The notes beneath the pieces are model-generated. The model worked only from the letters and a program-made list of their open reading frames with translations. It did no database searches and was not told where the DNA came from. From contig CM055320.2 of assembly GCA_029255685.2 (NCBI GenBank), positions 14,700,114-14,764,113 of the forward strand: a DNA stretch of 64,000 nt. The letters are read 5' to 3'. The first letter of the stretch is position 1. Each line of letters starts with the position of its first letter. The DNA is from Silene conica (Eukaryota; Streptophyta; Magnoliopsida; Caryophyllales; Caryophyllaceae). Shown piece by piece: positions 22,516-35,600 of this stretch. Both the position numbers and the translations under genes were made by a program.

Positions 22516-25500
22516 CCCTGCATAATCGTTGTGTTTGCATAACTATTGGCATGCTTGAAAATTCATCAATAAGACAGCTCAATTTTCATGTTTTTCGGCA
22601 TGCGGTAATGTTCTCGATAGATTGACAAAATTTGACAGTTTCTAAGCATCGGAGAAAGTACATGTATTAAGTTAATATAAGCTATAAAAATAATTTTACT
22701 TTTGTAATTACATTTAAATATAAAATAATGATGGTATCTCATCTTTTAAAGGAGGCGAAAATGGCGGTCTGATACAAGAATTTGTTTTCGTGTAACTATA
22801 AACATTTACAGAGTATTAGAAGTGGGACAAACATTAGTTAAGAGTGGGTCAACTAAGTATAGAGAGTAGTTGGTATGGGCCAAGCCCAAAGTTACCTTCA
22901 AAGGGTGCATCTGTGGATGCAACAGTCGGATATGGTATGGGACCATATTACAAAGTGCCAGCGGACATCACTGGTCCAGCCCCATCTTCATTTCCAGCCC
23001 ATACTTTCCACTTCTTACTTTAATACCTTTAGGTCCACCCTCCAAATGTTTATCTCGTCGACTCACTAAATTTTATGTGAGCCGGCTTTATCCCACTACA
23101 AATTCTTATTTGTGCCGGATATTATTCATCGTAAGTTTTTGACGAGTGAAACACTAAGCACTTGGAGGAGATAAAACAAAAGTAAAATGTCATGGAAATG
23201 GCATTTTGTTTGGTTTTATAAATCGTGTAGATAGTATTTAAGTCATCGTAAATTTGTGATGGTTATGTCCTTTACGACTACAAGGAAGACTAGTTGTTAT
23301 ACGAGATATAATTATATACTTTTGCGTTCATGATCAATGAACCAGTTAGTGCATTTAGTGATAGATGAGGAAGTACGGCGTATAGAATTTATGTTAATTT
23401 GGGTCACCGTCTTTAAATATGAAAATAATCTAAAAATTATTTGTGAAACAAAGACATTTTTCATTTTAATTGCAACAAATATTAAGAAAAAAAATACTCG
23501 TAGTAACTTAAGCAGTCACACTTGTCAGAACATGAGTAATTGTCATATAAGATAGCTTTGTTCATCCTTATTATTTTTCTTTTTAAAGTATATTATCAAT
23601 ATGAATCCTGAAAAATAAAATATATATGTTTATTTTTGTACCAATATTATAAACAAAGCTTATTTTTTAGTGGTAGAATCAATTACCCGTGTTCAAGCAA
23701 GTCGGGTTCAAATCCCTTCAACTATAATTTTGCATATTGAAATATTCCTATATTTTGATCTTTTCTTATCCTATAAATTTTATCAACCCCCCATTACATA
23801 AATCCTAGATTCGTCACTCTCCAACCATTAACGTTAATCCATTTATTATTCAACAATAATAAACTATAAATAGCTTTCGTCTTTTTTTTGTGGTCTTTGT
23901 ATCGAAAGCAAAATAAACAAACAATCAAAACAGACAACGTGGTATTTTAGGGGACCAATCCCACCCAAGAGTAACAAGACCCCGTGGCTGACCAGTAAAG
24001 TAGAAGTATACTTTAGAGATAGTTATCGAACATCTACAGTTAACAACCACCCAAACATTAACAATTTTTACTCCGAGTACATGTACCTTTCCCACCCATC
24101 GTTTTCTAAGTCCATGCTTATGACTTTTGGACGTATCGAGGGTCATTATCCACTGTCAACATGGAGGTACGTACGACATCGTTCTATACTCGATTTCCGT
24201 ATTTGATGAACCACGGCTTTTTTTTCATATAAGTTTTAATTTGTATGTTCAGATTGAGCACTGAGAATTGTTGGTAGGTAAAGCCGTAAAGCAGTACAAT
24301 GAAAAATAAGAAAGAGCAAAAAGACAGAACCGCACTCGTAGTGACATGGTATGAAAGTCACTGCCTTGAAAACTACGCAGTCCGTATTAAAGAGTAGTAA
24401 TGCCGCAGTCAACCAGAATCTTCGTCATTAATTGACCATTGATTATGTGAACCTAGAAATGAACCTGGACACTTCAAGTATGTACCAGAATCAATCGGAC
24501 TGGCCCCAAAAAATATGCACATAGCCCACTTGATTGCCAAATCCCAAATCACAAAACCGGACTTAGGCTAAATTAAGCACCTCACAAGCCTAACTAAATG
24601 CTCTCTTAACCCACTAGTGATAGTGTTAAGTGTGAGAAGATATATAAACACTCATTTTCTCACATATGTGGGACAAATGAAAAGATAACACTTGGCTAAA
24701 CAAACCCTATTTCCAACAAACAATTCAAGATTCAGATCACGAGGGCGCGAAATTCAATTATCAGTAGGAGACATCTAGTTAGTAACAAAATATGGATCTC
24801 CAACCATAAGTTTCAATTTAAGTATAAAATGTCTATTAAGGTCAAGAGTGTTTAATACATATAAAATGTCAATCGTCTTTAGCTATGACGAATACTATCC
24901 ATCTTCAGTGAAAATTTGTATAATAAATATCCTTTTCGGGTGTTAGATAAACTAGCATGACTATGCGTTTATGATGCTATAACCTTGACGAGGGAAAAAA
25001 CAAAATCACACCAAGTAAAATTTTACACATTCCCGAAATAAAATCCTAAAATTGCGACTTATAATTGTCATAATTGATGACTGTGAAAACCCACATCTTG
25101 GTTTTTTCCAAGTCTTCATTTGGTTTATATTGCACCTTCATTTGGTTTATATTTTTTGTGCGGAAGCGTGAATACCTCGTGTTGGGCATCTGCTGCGTCG
25201 GTATCCACTGTCCATAATAGTATGATGTTGTCCGCTTTGAGCCAAGCATTCAAGGATTTACTCTTGGGCTCTTTCCCAAAAAGGCTCGTACTATTATATT
25301 TTCAGGACACTTATAAAGGTGATATTTCACCTTTACACTACCGATGTGAAACATGAGTTTGCATCCTAACAATATTGCACTTTGTCTTTCACTTGTTAAT
25401 AGTGTGGACTATGGAGGTTTTTGTTGGGATTGTTGGGCCTATGGTTTTGGGTTCAAACACATGCGCGCCGGCCTGACTCGACCTTTGTGCGAAGTCGGTT

Positions 25501-25598
25501 GTCCAGGTTTAGTGTATCTAGTTGTTTTTGAGTTTTGTAACAGCCATGGCTTTTGTGGAGTGGTTTTAGTCTCCGTTGTTCTAATTTTAGTATAAATA
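22516..25598. other. Gene-free stretch of about 3 kb
   Basis: I see no coding region with recognisable motifs. Short features only: an old repeat copy at about 23640-23815, and two TATA-like patches, GATATATAAACAC near 24650 and ACTTATAAAGG near 25310. The latter is followed by CTACCGATGTG, a phrase common in plant LTR promoters. Confidence 0.45.
23640..23815. repeat. Old copy of a hAT-like or tRNA-like short element
   Basis: It shares GGTTCAAATC and the tail AATCCTAGATYCGYC with the MITE at 48577-48873. It has lost clear ends. Confidence 0.35.
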
Positions 25599-25834
25599 CA
25601 CTACTACAAAATCGGGCAATAACAACGACCCTTCAACAACGCTTATTCACGAAAATTAGTAAAATCCGTTATTGAATGGATTATCAGGTTGCCGCGGAAT
25701 TTTATTAAAACTAATAACAGCGGTTGTTTTTATAACCGTTGTTATTAGTTTTAACGAGTATGACTCCAGGAACCGTTGTTAATAGTTAAACTAATAACAA
25801 CAGGTTACTCTGTAACACATTATATTATAGCCGT
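25599..25834 (+). mobile_element. Terminal part of a third CACTA family, cut by an LTR
   Basis: It begins CACTACTACAAAATCGGG, a CACTA-type end, followed by repeated AACCGTTGTTATTAGTT-like subterminal motifs in both orientations. The element is interrupted at 25835 by an LTR and no opposite terminus was found within the window. Confidence 0.55.
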
Positions 25835-26094
25835 TGATACGTGCATTTCATATAGACCTTTTTGGCCCGTTCTGCACGTATTTGTCCTCTATTTCTTAGC
25901 TTTTGGCTACTTTTATCCCCCGAATTGTCTACTCGGTTCCGTTTTTTAATTATTGTAGATAAAGCCGGGAAGAAGGAAACAACCGCTCAATCCTCGATAA
26001 TCAAGCACTTTCCAAGATGTCGGGAAAGAATCGTATCACGTTGAGAAATACAGAAGCCCCAAAGAAAAGTGAACCTCGCCCAAGCGCAGAAATC

Positions 26095-26128
26095 ACTCGA
26101 TCGAGTACTGATGTTCACTCGATCGAGG
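26095..26128 (+). repeat. Paired CTCGATCGAG boxes, left of CACTA-1
   Basis: Two 12-bp boxes (ACTCGATCGAGT, ACTCGATCGAGG) are separated by 10 bp. Confidence 0.85.
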
Positions 26129-26164
26129 GGTTGCAGGAGGAGATTCCACTAGTACAAAAACACC

Positions 26165-26425
26165 CTATTGCGTCAAGTGATTTGCGTCGGTTCTAAAAGA
26201 ACTGACGCAAAAGGGGCTTAATTTGGGCGGGAGTCCAATTTTTCACTATAGACAAGTTATTTGCGTCAGTTCTTTAGAAGGAACTGACGTTTTTGAGTCA
26301 GTAATTTTGCGTCAGTTTCGCCCTAAACTGATGTATTTAACTAAAAATTCCCTTTTGCTTCAGTTGTTTTTAAAAACAGACGTTTTTGTCTATAAGCTTT
26401 TGCTTCAGTTGCACAATAAAACTGA
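26165..26425. repeat. Left subterminal repeats of CACTA-1
   Basis: Several copies of TTGCGTCAGTT and its inverse AACTGACGCAA occur, partly as facing pairs. Such motifs are the binding sites of the TnpA-like protein in En/Spm. Confidence 0.8.
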
Positions 26426-29085
26426 GGTATTTAATATAAAGTAAAATAAAAACATATGCTAGTATCTAATAATAATAGGGCAAATAAACTATTCCTTTCC
26501 ATAATCAAATTAACATATACGAGAAATTATACGAAGGAACCCTTGCTTCGTTCAATTCATCAGTTATTCCTCAGTTCCTTAATTAGTTCGTCCATCTTCA
26601 TCAAATTCATCAGTTCCTCAGTTCCTTAGTTCGTCCTTCTTCAAGTTCGTCCTTCTTCAAGTTCAATTTCAACTTCAATTTCAATTTCGCTCAAACCCTT
26701 GCTTTTTCGCCGATTAATGTAAGTTTTATTCGTTCTTCTATGTCTAGTTAGACTAACTGTTACTAATTTGTTGTTGTTACTGTGAATTTTAGCAAAGTAG
26801 AATGGTGATTGGAATTTGTTACTGTGAACTACAAAAATGAATTTTAGCAAAGTAGAATGGTGATTGGAATTTGTTACTGTGAATTTTAGCAAAGTAGAAT
26901 GGTGATTTTAACTCAGAAAACATACATTTAATTTTGACATACTTGGGAAAATTTTATCCAAAAGTTGAAGCATACGGTTATGTAATTTGATAAGAACAGT
27001 TATTTAGAAAAGTTATTTAATTGTTGATGGAGTTGTTGTCGGTATGCAAAACAAATTTGGAGTCTGGATTGTAGTTTAAGATCCACTGATGTAGTTTGAA
27101 CGAGAACATGGGCTGTGAAGCATCTGATGTTGGGAACATTCAGATTTAGTGGCAGAGGGTCTGGATGTTTTGAATAAGGCAGAGTAGCAGGAGTAGGTGC
27201 TGGCATGGAGTGTTTTGATCACGCATTGTTTCTCTACAATGCGTGAATTGCTGGTTCTGGGTCATTAGTGTGCCGGAATGCTGATCAGATGCTTCTGGTT
27301 GGGTCTGATTGTTGTTTCTATCTTAGTGAATGAATGAAGCACTTGAAGGAACATTCTGTGGCTAGATGGGGAGTGTTATCACTTCAGAATGCAACCCCCT
27401 GTGTGTGGTAGGAAATAAGAAATAAAGCAGCCTTCAAGGAGGTCTGCATTCATTGTGATAGTAGTTTGATTGGTAGGCTGTATTAGATGTCAGTACAGAG
27501 CAACTAGTTACTACTGGACTGTACGCTGCGTGTCTCCATTCATGTTTTATAGCTCTTGACCTGGCTGTGCATAATTATTCATGTTTTATAGCTCTTGATT
27601 AATTTTATCTATGGCTTAACAGGTTTAGTTGAGTTTTGTTTGCTGCATCCTGATATACCTACTGACACTCTACACCATAGTTGAGCATGAGTTCCCAAAC
27701 TTCACCTGCATCCTAATATAGCTACTGACACTGCATCAGTTTAGTCGAAGGTATCGTGATATAAATGTCCATTCTCCAACAGTTTTTGTTTTCAGCCGAA
27801 CAGTATGTGTTTTTTACTGTTTTCTGCCACTGTACCTGATTTCTTCGGCTGGTTTTTTGCATTAGAATACCCTTCTCCACTGAGTCTTAGCTGCTAGAAC
27901 CTGCATGTTTGCTTGCTCTGAGTATCATAGCTCTTTCATTTGGTTTCTCTCTTCTTGTGTGTGTGATTTCGGTAAAGCAAATATAACTAGCAAAGAGTTT
28001 AATTTTCTGTATTGTACCTTGCTGCTAGTTTTACATGTACTGTACGCTGCTAGTTTTACATGTAATTTTGTCCACCTTCTTAAGCAATTTGACCTCTCCA
28101 TGTGCTGCTAGTCTGAACTTCACTATCAAGCAGATGGGTCTAATTTCAGCAGATGCATCTAACTTCTAGAATCTTAAAGGGAGTCTTCGTCAATTCCTAT
28201 TAAAAAACTTGGATTTAACTTGGCTCTATCTGTCTTTGGATTGAAGCTCTTCTTCGGATTTGACTTGTCTGTGCTTTAAGAATGGGACTTGCCTTGGCGA
28301 GAAACCTCTAGAATTAGTAGCTCACTAAATAGTAATAGATTTATACCTAATATGATAGATAACGTAGATCAGTGGGATAAATCCTATTCTTTCTCTTTTG
28401 TAAACATCCTTCCGATTAACTTAACGTACCTTTCATACATACCTTTTAAGAAAAGATAAAGGCTCTACTCACTACACACACTCCCTTTTATATGCTCTTT
28501 ACAGAAACTTTATTCGTAGTAAAGAATGCAATAGATAAACTTACAAGACAGCAGGGTCTCTTGAAGGGAGTTGATCAGATTGAGCGATTCCCAACTATTA
28601 TAAGAGAGAGAGAGGCTCCTAAGAGTCTTTAGTAGATAGAGAAGAAAGAGGGCAATTCTGAGACTAGATAGATCATTCGAGCAAGACTTCTCAAAAGGCT
28701 TCTTATTATACGAGATTAATCGACCTCTTGTATGAAAGTTTCTAAGTATTAAGAGACCCCGCTGTATAAAAGGAGCTTCTTCAACAATTAAAAAGACAAA
28801 CACTATCTTTTAGTAATCTCATATGATATAAGGGCGGACTGACTTTCTTGTGTGAACTTGTCTAATTACTTTACTAAAAAGTTAGGATTACTTGCAAGTT
28901 GTCACATAAGCAAGAACCTACTCTGCTAACGCTCTTCGATCTAACTATAATGTAGTATGCCTGTCCATTGCCTTATAGCCCCCCTTACCCTTCTGCTATA
29001 TTGACATTGAAAGAATAAATGCTCGAGGGTTTCTGTTTCTTGTTCATAGATTTATCATTATTCTAATAAAAGTTATTTTTTTTAG
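26426..29085. other. 5' leader and intron region of CACTA-1
   Basis: No protein-coding motif is seen. From 26560 a CAGTTCCT/TTCTTCAAG-rich leader ends near GTAAGTTTT (about 26719), a possible splice donor. A tandem repeat of about 50 bp lies at 26775-26915. Short duplications occur at 27640-27740 and 28018-28064. A pyrimidine tract and AG at 29084-29085 suit a splice acceptor just before the first recognised tnp2 codons. The part from about 28150 to 29040 differs in style and may be captured DNA. Confidence 0.5.
26775..26915 (+). repeat. Tandem repeat of about 50 bp, three partial copies
   Basis: The phrase AGCAAAGTAGAATGGTGATT occurs three times, followed twice by GGAATTTGTTACTGTGAA. Confidence 0.85.
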
Positions 29086-32000
29086 CGGTTTATTGTGTTG
29101 GCTATAGATAGGAGTTGGATGTATGGAAAGCGAAATTTCCATTTTCTAGAACGGGTTGATGAATTTATCACGCATGCTATTGCACATCAAAAACTACACG
29201 GGGATGAGAAGTCACTCATTTGTCCGTGTAGCGTATGTAAGAACCGGGTAAAGGTAAACTCTGAAACTATGCGGAACATTTGCTAATGAAGGGGTTTAAG
29301 CCTGATTATCATGTATGGATATGGCATGGAGAGAAAGACAATGACATGGTAGGTACCTCAAATGCTGTAAATGAGGCCAACAAATTTGATAATGTGGATG
29401 AATTTGAGATGCATGGTTTGGATTTTAATAACATTCCGATTAATGTGGACAACGATAACGATGATAGTCATGATGAGGAAAACAACGTAGACGGTGAGAA
29501 TATTGATAGAATGATGGATGATTTGGAAAAAGATTTCATACAATGTCCAGAAATTTTCCAATCGCTAGTTGATGATTCTAAAAAGCCATTATATCCAGGC
29601 TCCAAATTCTCCCGTTTATCAGCTGTGTTGAAATTGTATACCTTAAAAGCGGCGAATGGATGGAGTGATAAGAGTTTTACCGCTTTAGTGCAACTTTTAT
29701 CAGAAATGTTGCCAGAAGGTAATGAGGTTCCATCTAATACTTATCGATGTAAGAAAGTATTGTGTCCATTGGCTACGAGTTACAAAAAAATTCATGCCTG
29801 CCCGAATGACTGCATTTTGTTCTGGAAAGATTATAGTGGCTTAGATGAGTGTCCACCATGTAAAGCAGCGAGGTACAAGATAAAAAATGCTAGCGATAAG
29901 AAGAAAGGGAGCCCAATCAAGGTCTTATGGTATTTGCCAATTATACCAAGGCTTATGAGGTATTTTGCAAATCCAAAGGATGCAGACTATATGGTGTGGC
30001 ATCACGAAGAGAGAAATAAAGATGGTAAACTTCGACATGTGGCAGATGCACCCCAATGGAGAACAATTGATAGAACCTTTCCTGAATTTGGTGGAGAGCC
30101 TAGGAATTTAAGACTGGGGCTTTGTACTGATGGAATAAATCCTTTTGGGACTCTTAGTACCCAACATAGCAGTTGGCCAGTAATGCTAATAATTTACAAT
30201 CTGCCTCCTTGGCTTACAACAAAGAGTAAGTATATTTTACTTACGCTCCTAATATCGAGTCCTAAACAACCTGGAAATGACATAGACGTTTATTTGGCGC
30301 CACTAATAGAAGACTTGAAATTGTTATGGAATGTTGGTGTGAGGGTGTTTGATGCAGCTACCGGCTCACACTTTCAAATGCGTGCTATGCTGTATTGTAC
30401 AATTAATGATTTCCCGGCTTATGGAAACCTTTCTGTTTATAGGCTAAAGACTGACAAAGGGTGCCCCGTTTGTTGTGATGACACTGAATCTGAATGGTTG
30501 GAGAATTGCGGGAATATGTATACATGGGTAGTCGTCGATTTCTTCACGAAAATCATCAATATCGTAAGAGAAAGAAGGCATTCTATGGAAAAACTGAGCA
30601 TCGACCGGCTCCATTATTTTTGAGCGGGAAAGAGTATTACAAACGAGTTATGAATATCAACACAGTATTTGGAAAACCGTACAAACCTCCACCAGATGGG
30701 GTGTACCACACAAAGAGGTCCATCTTTTGGGACCTACCATATTGGGAGCACTTGTCGGTTAGGCATTGTATTGATGTCATGCACGTAGAGAAGAATGTGT
30801 TTGATAGTATCATAGGGACTTTGTTGAACATGCCTAATAAGACCAAGGATGGGGTCAAAGCTAGATATGACATGGTTGCTAGGGGGCGTGTCGAGGTAGA
30901 ACCAGTTGAGAAGGGGCAACGTACTTACTTACCCCCGACTTCCACTACTTTATCTAAGAAGGAGAAGGTGGCATTATGTGAGTCTTTAAAGGGCATGAAG
31001 GTACCGCATGGATATTCCTCCAACATAAGTCGTCTTGTGTCATTAAAAGAGTTGAAGTTAGTGGGACTAAAATCTCATGATTGTCTTGTTCTGTTGACAC
31101 AACTTCTCCCCGTGGCTATTCGGTCCGTTTTACCTAAGCACGTTAGACAAGTGATCACTAAGCTTTGCATATTCGTTAGTGCAATTAATGCTAAGGACAT
31201 TGATACCGAGTCTTTAGATGAGCTACAAGCTGATATTATTGTGACACTTTGCGAACTTGAAATGTACTTTCCCATCAGTTTTTTTGACATTATGGTCCAC
31301 TTAATCATTCATTTGATTAGAGAAATTAAACTTTGTGGCCCGGTGTTCCTCAGAAACATGTGGGCTATGGAGCGAGAGATGGGGACGTATAAGAGGCGAG
31401 TGAGGAATCGGTATCGACCTGAGGCTAGTATTGTTGAAGCGATTGTTGCTTGTGAGACACTTGGATTCTGCCAAGATTACTTGACCAGTGTGGAATATAT
31501 CGGACTCCCTACCTCTAGGCATGAGGGACGACTTCAAGGGAAGGGTACTTTGGGGAAAAAGTTTATTACAGTTGACCGTGCTTGTTATGATAAGGTGCAT
31601 ATGTATGTTTTGCAACACATGACTGAAGTTCATCCATATTTAGTTGATCATTCTGCCTTCATAAAAAGACAAAATCCAAATAAACGTGAAGGTTGGTTGG
31701 TAAGTGAACAGAATCGGACATTTGTACACTGGTTTAAAGAGAAGGTGATGAGAGAGTTGTCAAACACAACACATAACCTAAGTGAGAACTTAAGATGGTT
31801 AGCATATGATCCTAAGCTCACCATAAAATCTTATGAAGGGTATGATATTAACGGGTATTGCTTTTACACAAGTCGTCAGGATGCAAAAAGTACGATGCAA
31901 AATAGTGGTGTAACAGTTGTGGCATCGTCAGTTGAATATGTAGGAAAGGGTAAACAACCTGTAGATATAACAAAGCCTTACTATGGGATAATTGAAGATA

Positions 32001-32374
32001 TATGGGAGCTTGATTATCATGATTTTTCAGTACCCTTATTTCGATGTAAGTGGGTCGATTGTGACAAGGGAGTTAATGTTGATGATATGGGTTTCACTTT
32101 AGTAGATTTCAATTGTTTAGGTCACAAAGACGACCTCTATATTCTAGCATCTCAAGCAAAGCAAATTTTCTATATTGAGGATCCTTTAGACAAGAAACAG
32201 TCAGTTGTCCGTAACGGTAAAAGACGCATTCTTGGTGTAGATGGTGTTGTTGATGAAGAAGATTATGATCAAGTTGATGAACTTTCTCCTTTTTCGACCA
32301 CTTGCCAACAAGTGCAAGTACTACGTGAAGAAGTCTATATGCGAGATGACCATAATGAGGGAATTGTGGTTTGA
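29086..32374 (+). pseudogene. tnp2: CACTA transposase gene tnp2 (CACTA-1)
   Basis: The gene encodes the TNP2 transposase that cleaves CACTA ends. In order it shows the Transpos_assoc region (DRSWMYGKRNF, CPCSVCKNR), Transposase_21/PF02992 (YKKIHACPNDC, LCTDGINPFG, SSWPVMLIIYNLPPWL, DVYLAPLIEDLKLLW, DFPAYGNLS), the HDVMH-equivalent IDVMHVEKNV, DUF4218 (about 31,250-31,480, MWAMEREMGTYKRRVRNR) and DUF4216 (about 31,950-32,170). The expected start MDRSWM reads ATA-GAT here, so the usual ATG seems lost or supplied by an upstream exon. There are two frameshifts, one near 29,273 (before HLLMKGFKP) and one near 30,505 (before VYMGSRRF). Otherwise the gene is full length. Confidence 0.92.
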
Positions 32375-32692
32375 TTAATTCAAATAATAGATAACATCCT
32401 TGGCTGATTTTTGAACTAGTTTGTAGACGATTATGTCATTCATTGGCAACTTTTACCTTTCAATAGGAACTTTTTACTTTTAATTTAATCTATCTACTTC
32501 CTTGTTTATTTTGCTTTTCTTATTTGATATATATCTTTCATTCTGGCATGTTTACAGTTCAGTTTCTATTTCCCGTTCTTATTTGATATATATTTTATTT
32601 GATATATATCTTTCATTGGTTAGAAATGAAAAAACTACTGGATATATCTTTCCTTGGCTTATGGACGGTGGTTGAAAACATTTAAATCTGAT

Positions 32693-35600
32693 ATGGGAAA
32701 GTTGGCGCGAAATATTAGGATCATTAAAAGTTGGGAAAATGTAACAAATGGCGAAAGAAGTACAATGTGGTGTTGTGCGAAGGTAGGAAATTACTAGCAT
32801 TATGATTATTTGATTTAAAATATCAATATTCATCACTACTTGTATTAATTTATACTTTTTTTTCCAGAAAACATGGAATCTTGAGGATGACAAAGAAAAG
32901 TTGATTTTAAGGATTTTGCGTAATAGATTTAAGGATTGGAAGTCAAGGCTGACAAACACCTACATTTTTCCTAAAGAGAAGCCTGATGACGGAGAAGGAA
33001 AGTCTGACGACGAAGAAGAAAAGTCTGATGGTGGAGAAGTCGCTATTAAAACTCCAGTTGGAAAGTACAAACAAATCTCGCAAGAGGACTGGGACGAGTT
33101 TGTTAAGCAGCGTATGACTCCGGAACACCAGGTTAGTATGCGTAATTGTTTATTACAGTCTGCGTCAATGTTTATTACAATGAACCAAACTGAAATAGTG
33201 AAATAGTGTTGCACACGAAACTGAAAAGAGGAAAAGAGGAAAAACATTATCAACTTGTTTTTATACTTTATAGATTGATTTGATCAGTGACGTATTTGAG
33301 TGTTTCGATTATAGGAAAAGAGGAAAAAGGCTCAAAATGCACAGAAGCATAATGTATATCCACATTTTTTGGGTAGAGCCGGCTATGTAGGCAAGCAAGA
33401 TGAGTGGTATGTAGAAGAACTTGAGAAAGAGACACAGAATCTACCTGATCACGAACCCTCTCTTACCCAGCAAACGGTAGTGGAACGTCTTAGTAATCGA
33501 TGTTATGCTTGGATCAAAGCACATACCCCGCCAACTAGTGCTAGTAGTAGTGCTCAGCCTCCACCAATGTTGCAAAAAGTTATTGATGAATATGTAAGTT
33601 CATTCTAAGCAAATTAATATGTTTACTTATCAATTGAGTAATTAAATGTCATTGAAGTAAATTTATTATTATTGCATTGTATCATTTTCCTTCATAACAG
33701 GAGTTTTGGAAGAAAAAGGAGGAAAATGGGGAGTTTGTTCCTTCCAGATTTGAGGATCCATTGGTGAAAGCATTAGGGAAATCAGAGCACAATGGTAGGA
33801 CGAGAGGACTTGGTGGCTCTGTTGGTCTGCAAAATTATTTTGGAAAACCACGGAGGCGAGATAATCAAGGAAAACGGTATACAGATGATGAAATCAACAT
33901 GCTTATTGAGAAGGCGAAGCATGAAACTATGGAGAAAATGCATACAGTGATTGAACAGAAGGTAGCTGAAACTATAAGAAGTGGTGGTAAAATTATATTA
34001 TCTGAGGCTACTTTTGAGAATTTGCCAAAGAACCACTCCCCTGATGAACATGGTAATAGTAGTTGTCATTCAACCCATCTAAGTGACCCATTCATCGAAT
34101 TAAAGGTAAGTAATCGTCAAACGTTTTATACAAAAACATTTTTTTGACATTTCTGCACCAATTTTCACTAATTGATCACCATATTATGACAATGTCTTAG
34201 GAGATTGTTCCTTGTCGACTTGCTATCAATGAAGACAGAGAAGTGGCTATTGTTGCTCACGGGATGGTTTCACCATGGGTTGAAGGCAGAAAGGTACACA
34301 ACACACCATTGATCATGCAGAACGCCCATGTGTCCATCGATAAAGTTATTAAACCTGCCGCACAACTTCCATGTCCATGGAATGGATTTAGTAAGGTTGG
34401 AGAAGTGGAAGGGAGTTTTGCACAGTGGCCGAAAACCTTGATTTTGGTAGGTGAAGACGAGGTAACTGATTGTTAATTCTCGCTCCTATTGTTAACTGTT
34501 GGCCTTGGTTTTGTCGTAGCTACTGATATAATTCTTTAGAGATTTTGAGAGTATGTTCATACTAGAGGTCATCTTTAGTGCCACTAATTTTGTTCAAATA
34601 TTACGTTTTTTATTAGGGCCATAAACAAGAAAAGACTCGAAAGAGAAAAGCCAAGTCAAAAGATACTAAAGAATCCGGCAATAAGCTTCAAAAGAAGGTA
34701 GTTAAGTTCAATTATATTTATTTTATAGATTTCGATGGTAAGGTTAGATCAGTCGCAATGTCGCATTTTGGCAGTCTTATTCACTCTTATTATGTTATAA
34801 TAGGCAAGAGAACTTGAAAAGGACAAGGTGAAACCAGGGACATGTGAAGAAGATGACAAAGCAGCAGCCCCTTTTAGTGTAGAAGAAGTTAAAGCCTTGA
34901 GTCATCACTGCAAGATCTTAGAAGAGAAGTTGTGCTCCTTGTCAAGCACTACATGCCTCAAAATTGTCATTGATGCCTCAGTATTCAATTACACAGAGAA
35001 TAATGATGTTGAATGCCATTTGACCGTCGTTGAAATTAGGCAGATGTTCCGATATTTATGGCTAAATGTTGTTATGCTTCAAGCTTGGGAAAGGTATGTA
35101 TGAACCTATTTCACTTTTGGTGTTTTGTTCACTAATATATAGTTTGGTTACTAATTTCCTCACGGTTTTATGATGGAAATTGTAGTTTCTTGTATCAGTG
35201 TGCAACTACAATCGAAACTACTAAATTTGTTGCATACTTGTGCCCCGTGCAACTCGTGGATTTTATGTATCGTCCAAAACAATGTGAAGCATATATGGCT
35301 CATGCTATGAAAATTCAAGAAGATAAGAAATATATAATGGGAGCATTTTATGAAGGGTAAGTATATATTCAACTTTCAGTAACCATTGGATGTTGGTTGA
35401 TTGAATAATGCTTCTATTGATTTGAGTTGATTGATTGAATAACAGTAATCATTGGATGTTGGTTGTCGTTTGCGTGGGATTGAACACAATGTATATTTTG
35501 GACTCACGAAGACGGGATCCAAAGCAGATGGCCATAAAACAGGTTCTTGAAGGTGCTTGGCTACTATATTGTGCGTTTGGAGGACGACGCAACTATAGTA

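Noticed and set aside
33369-33608. Single short frames at 32901, 33369, 33761, 34243, 34828 and 35435 as independent small genes
   Set aside because: They join through GT-AG borders as exons of one CACTA gene.
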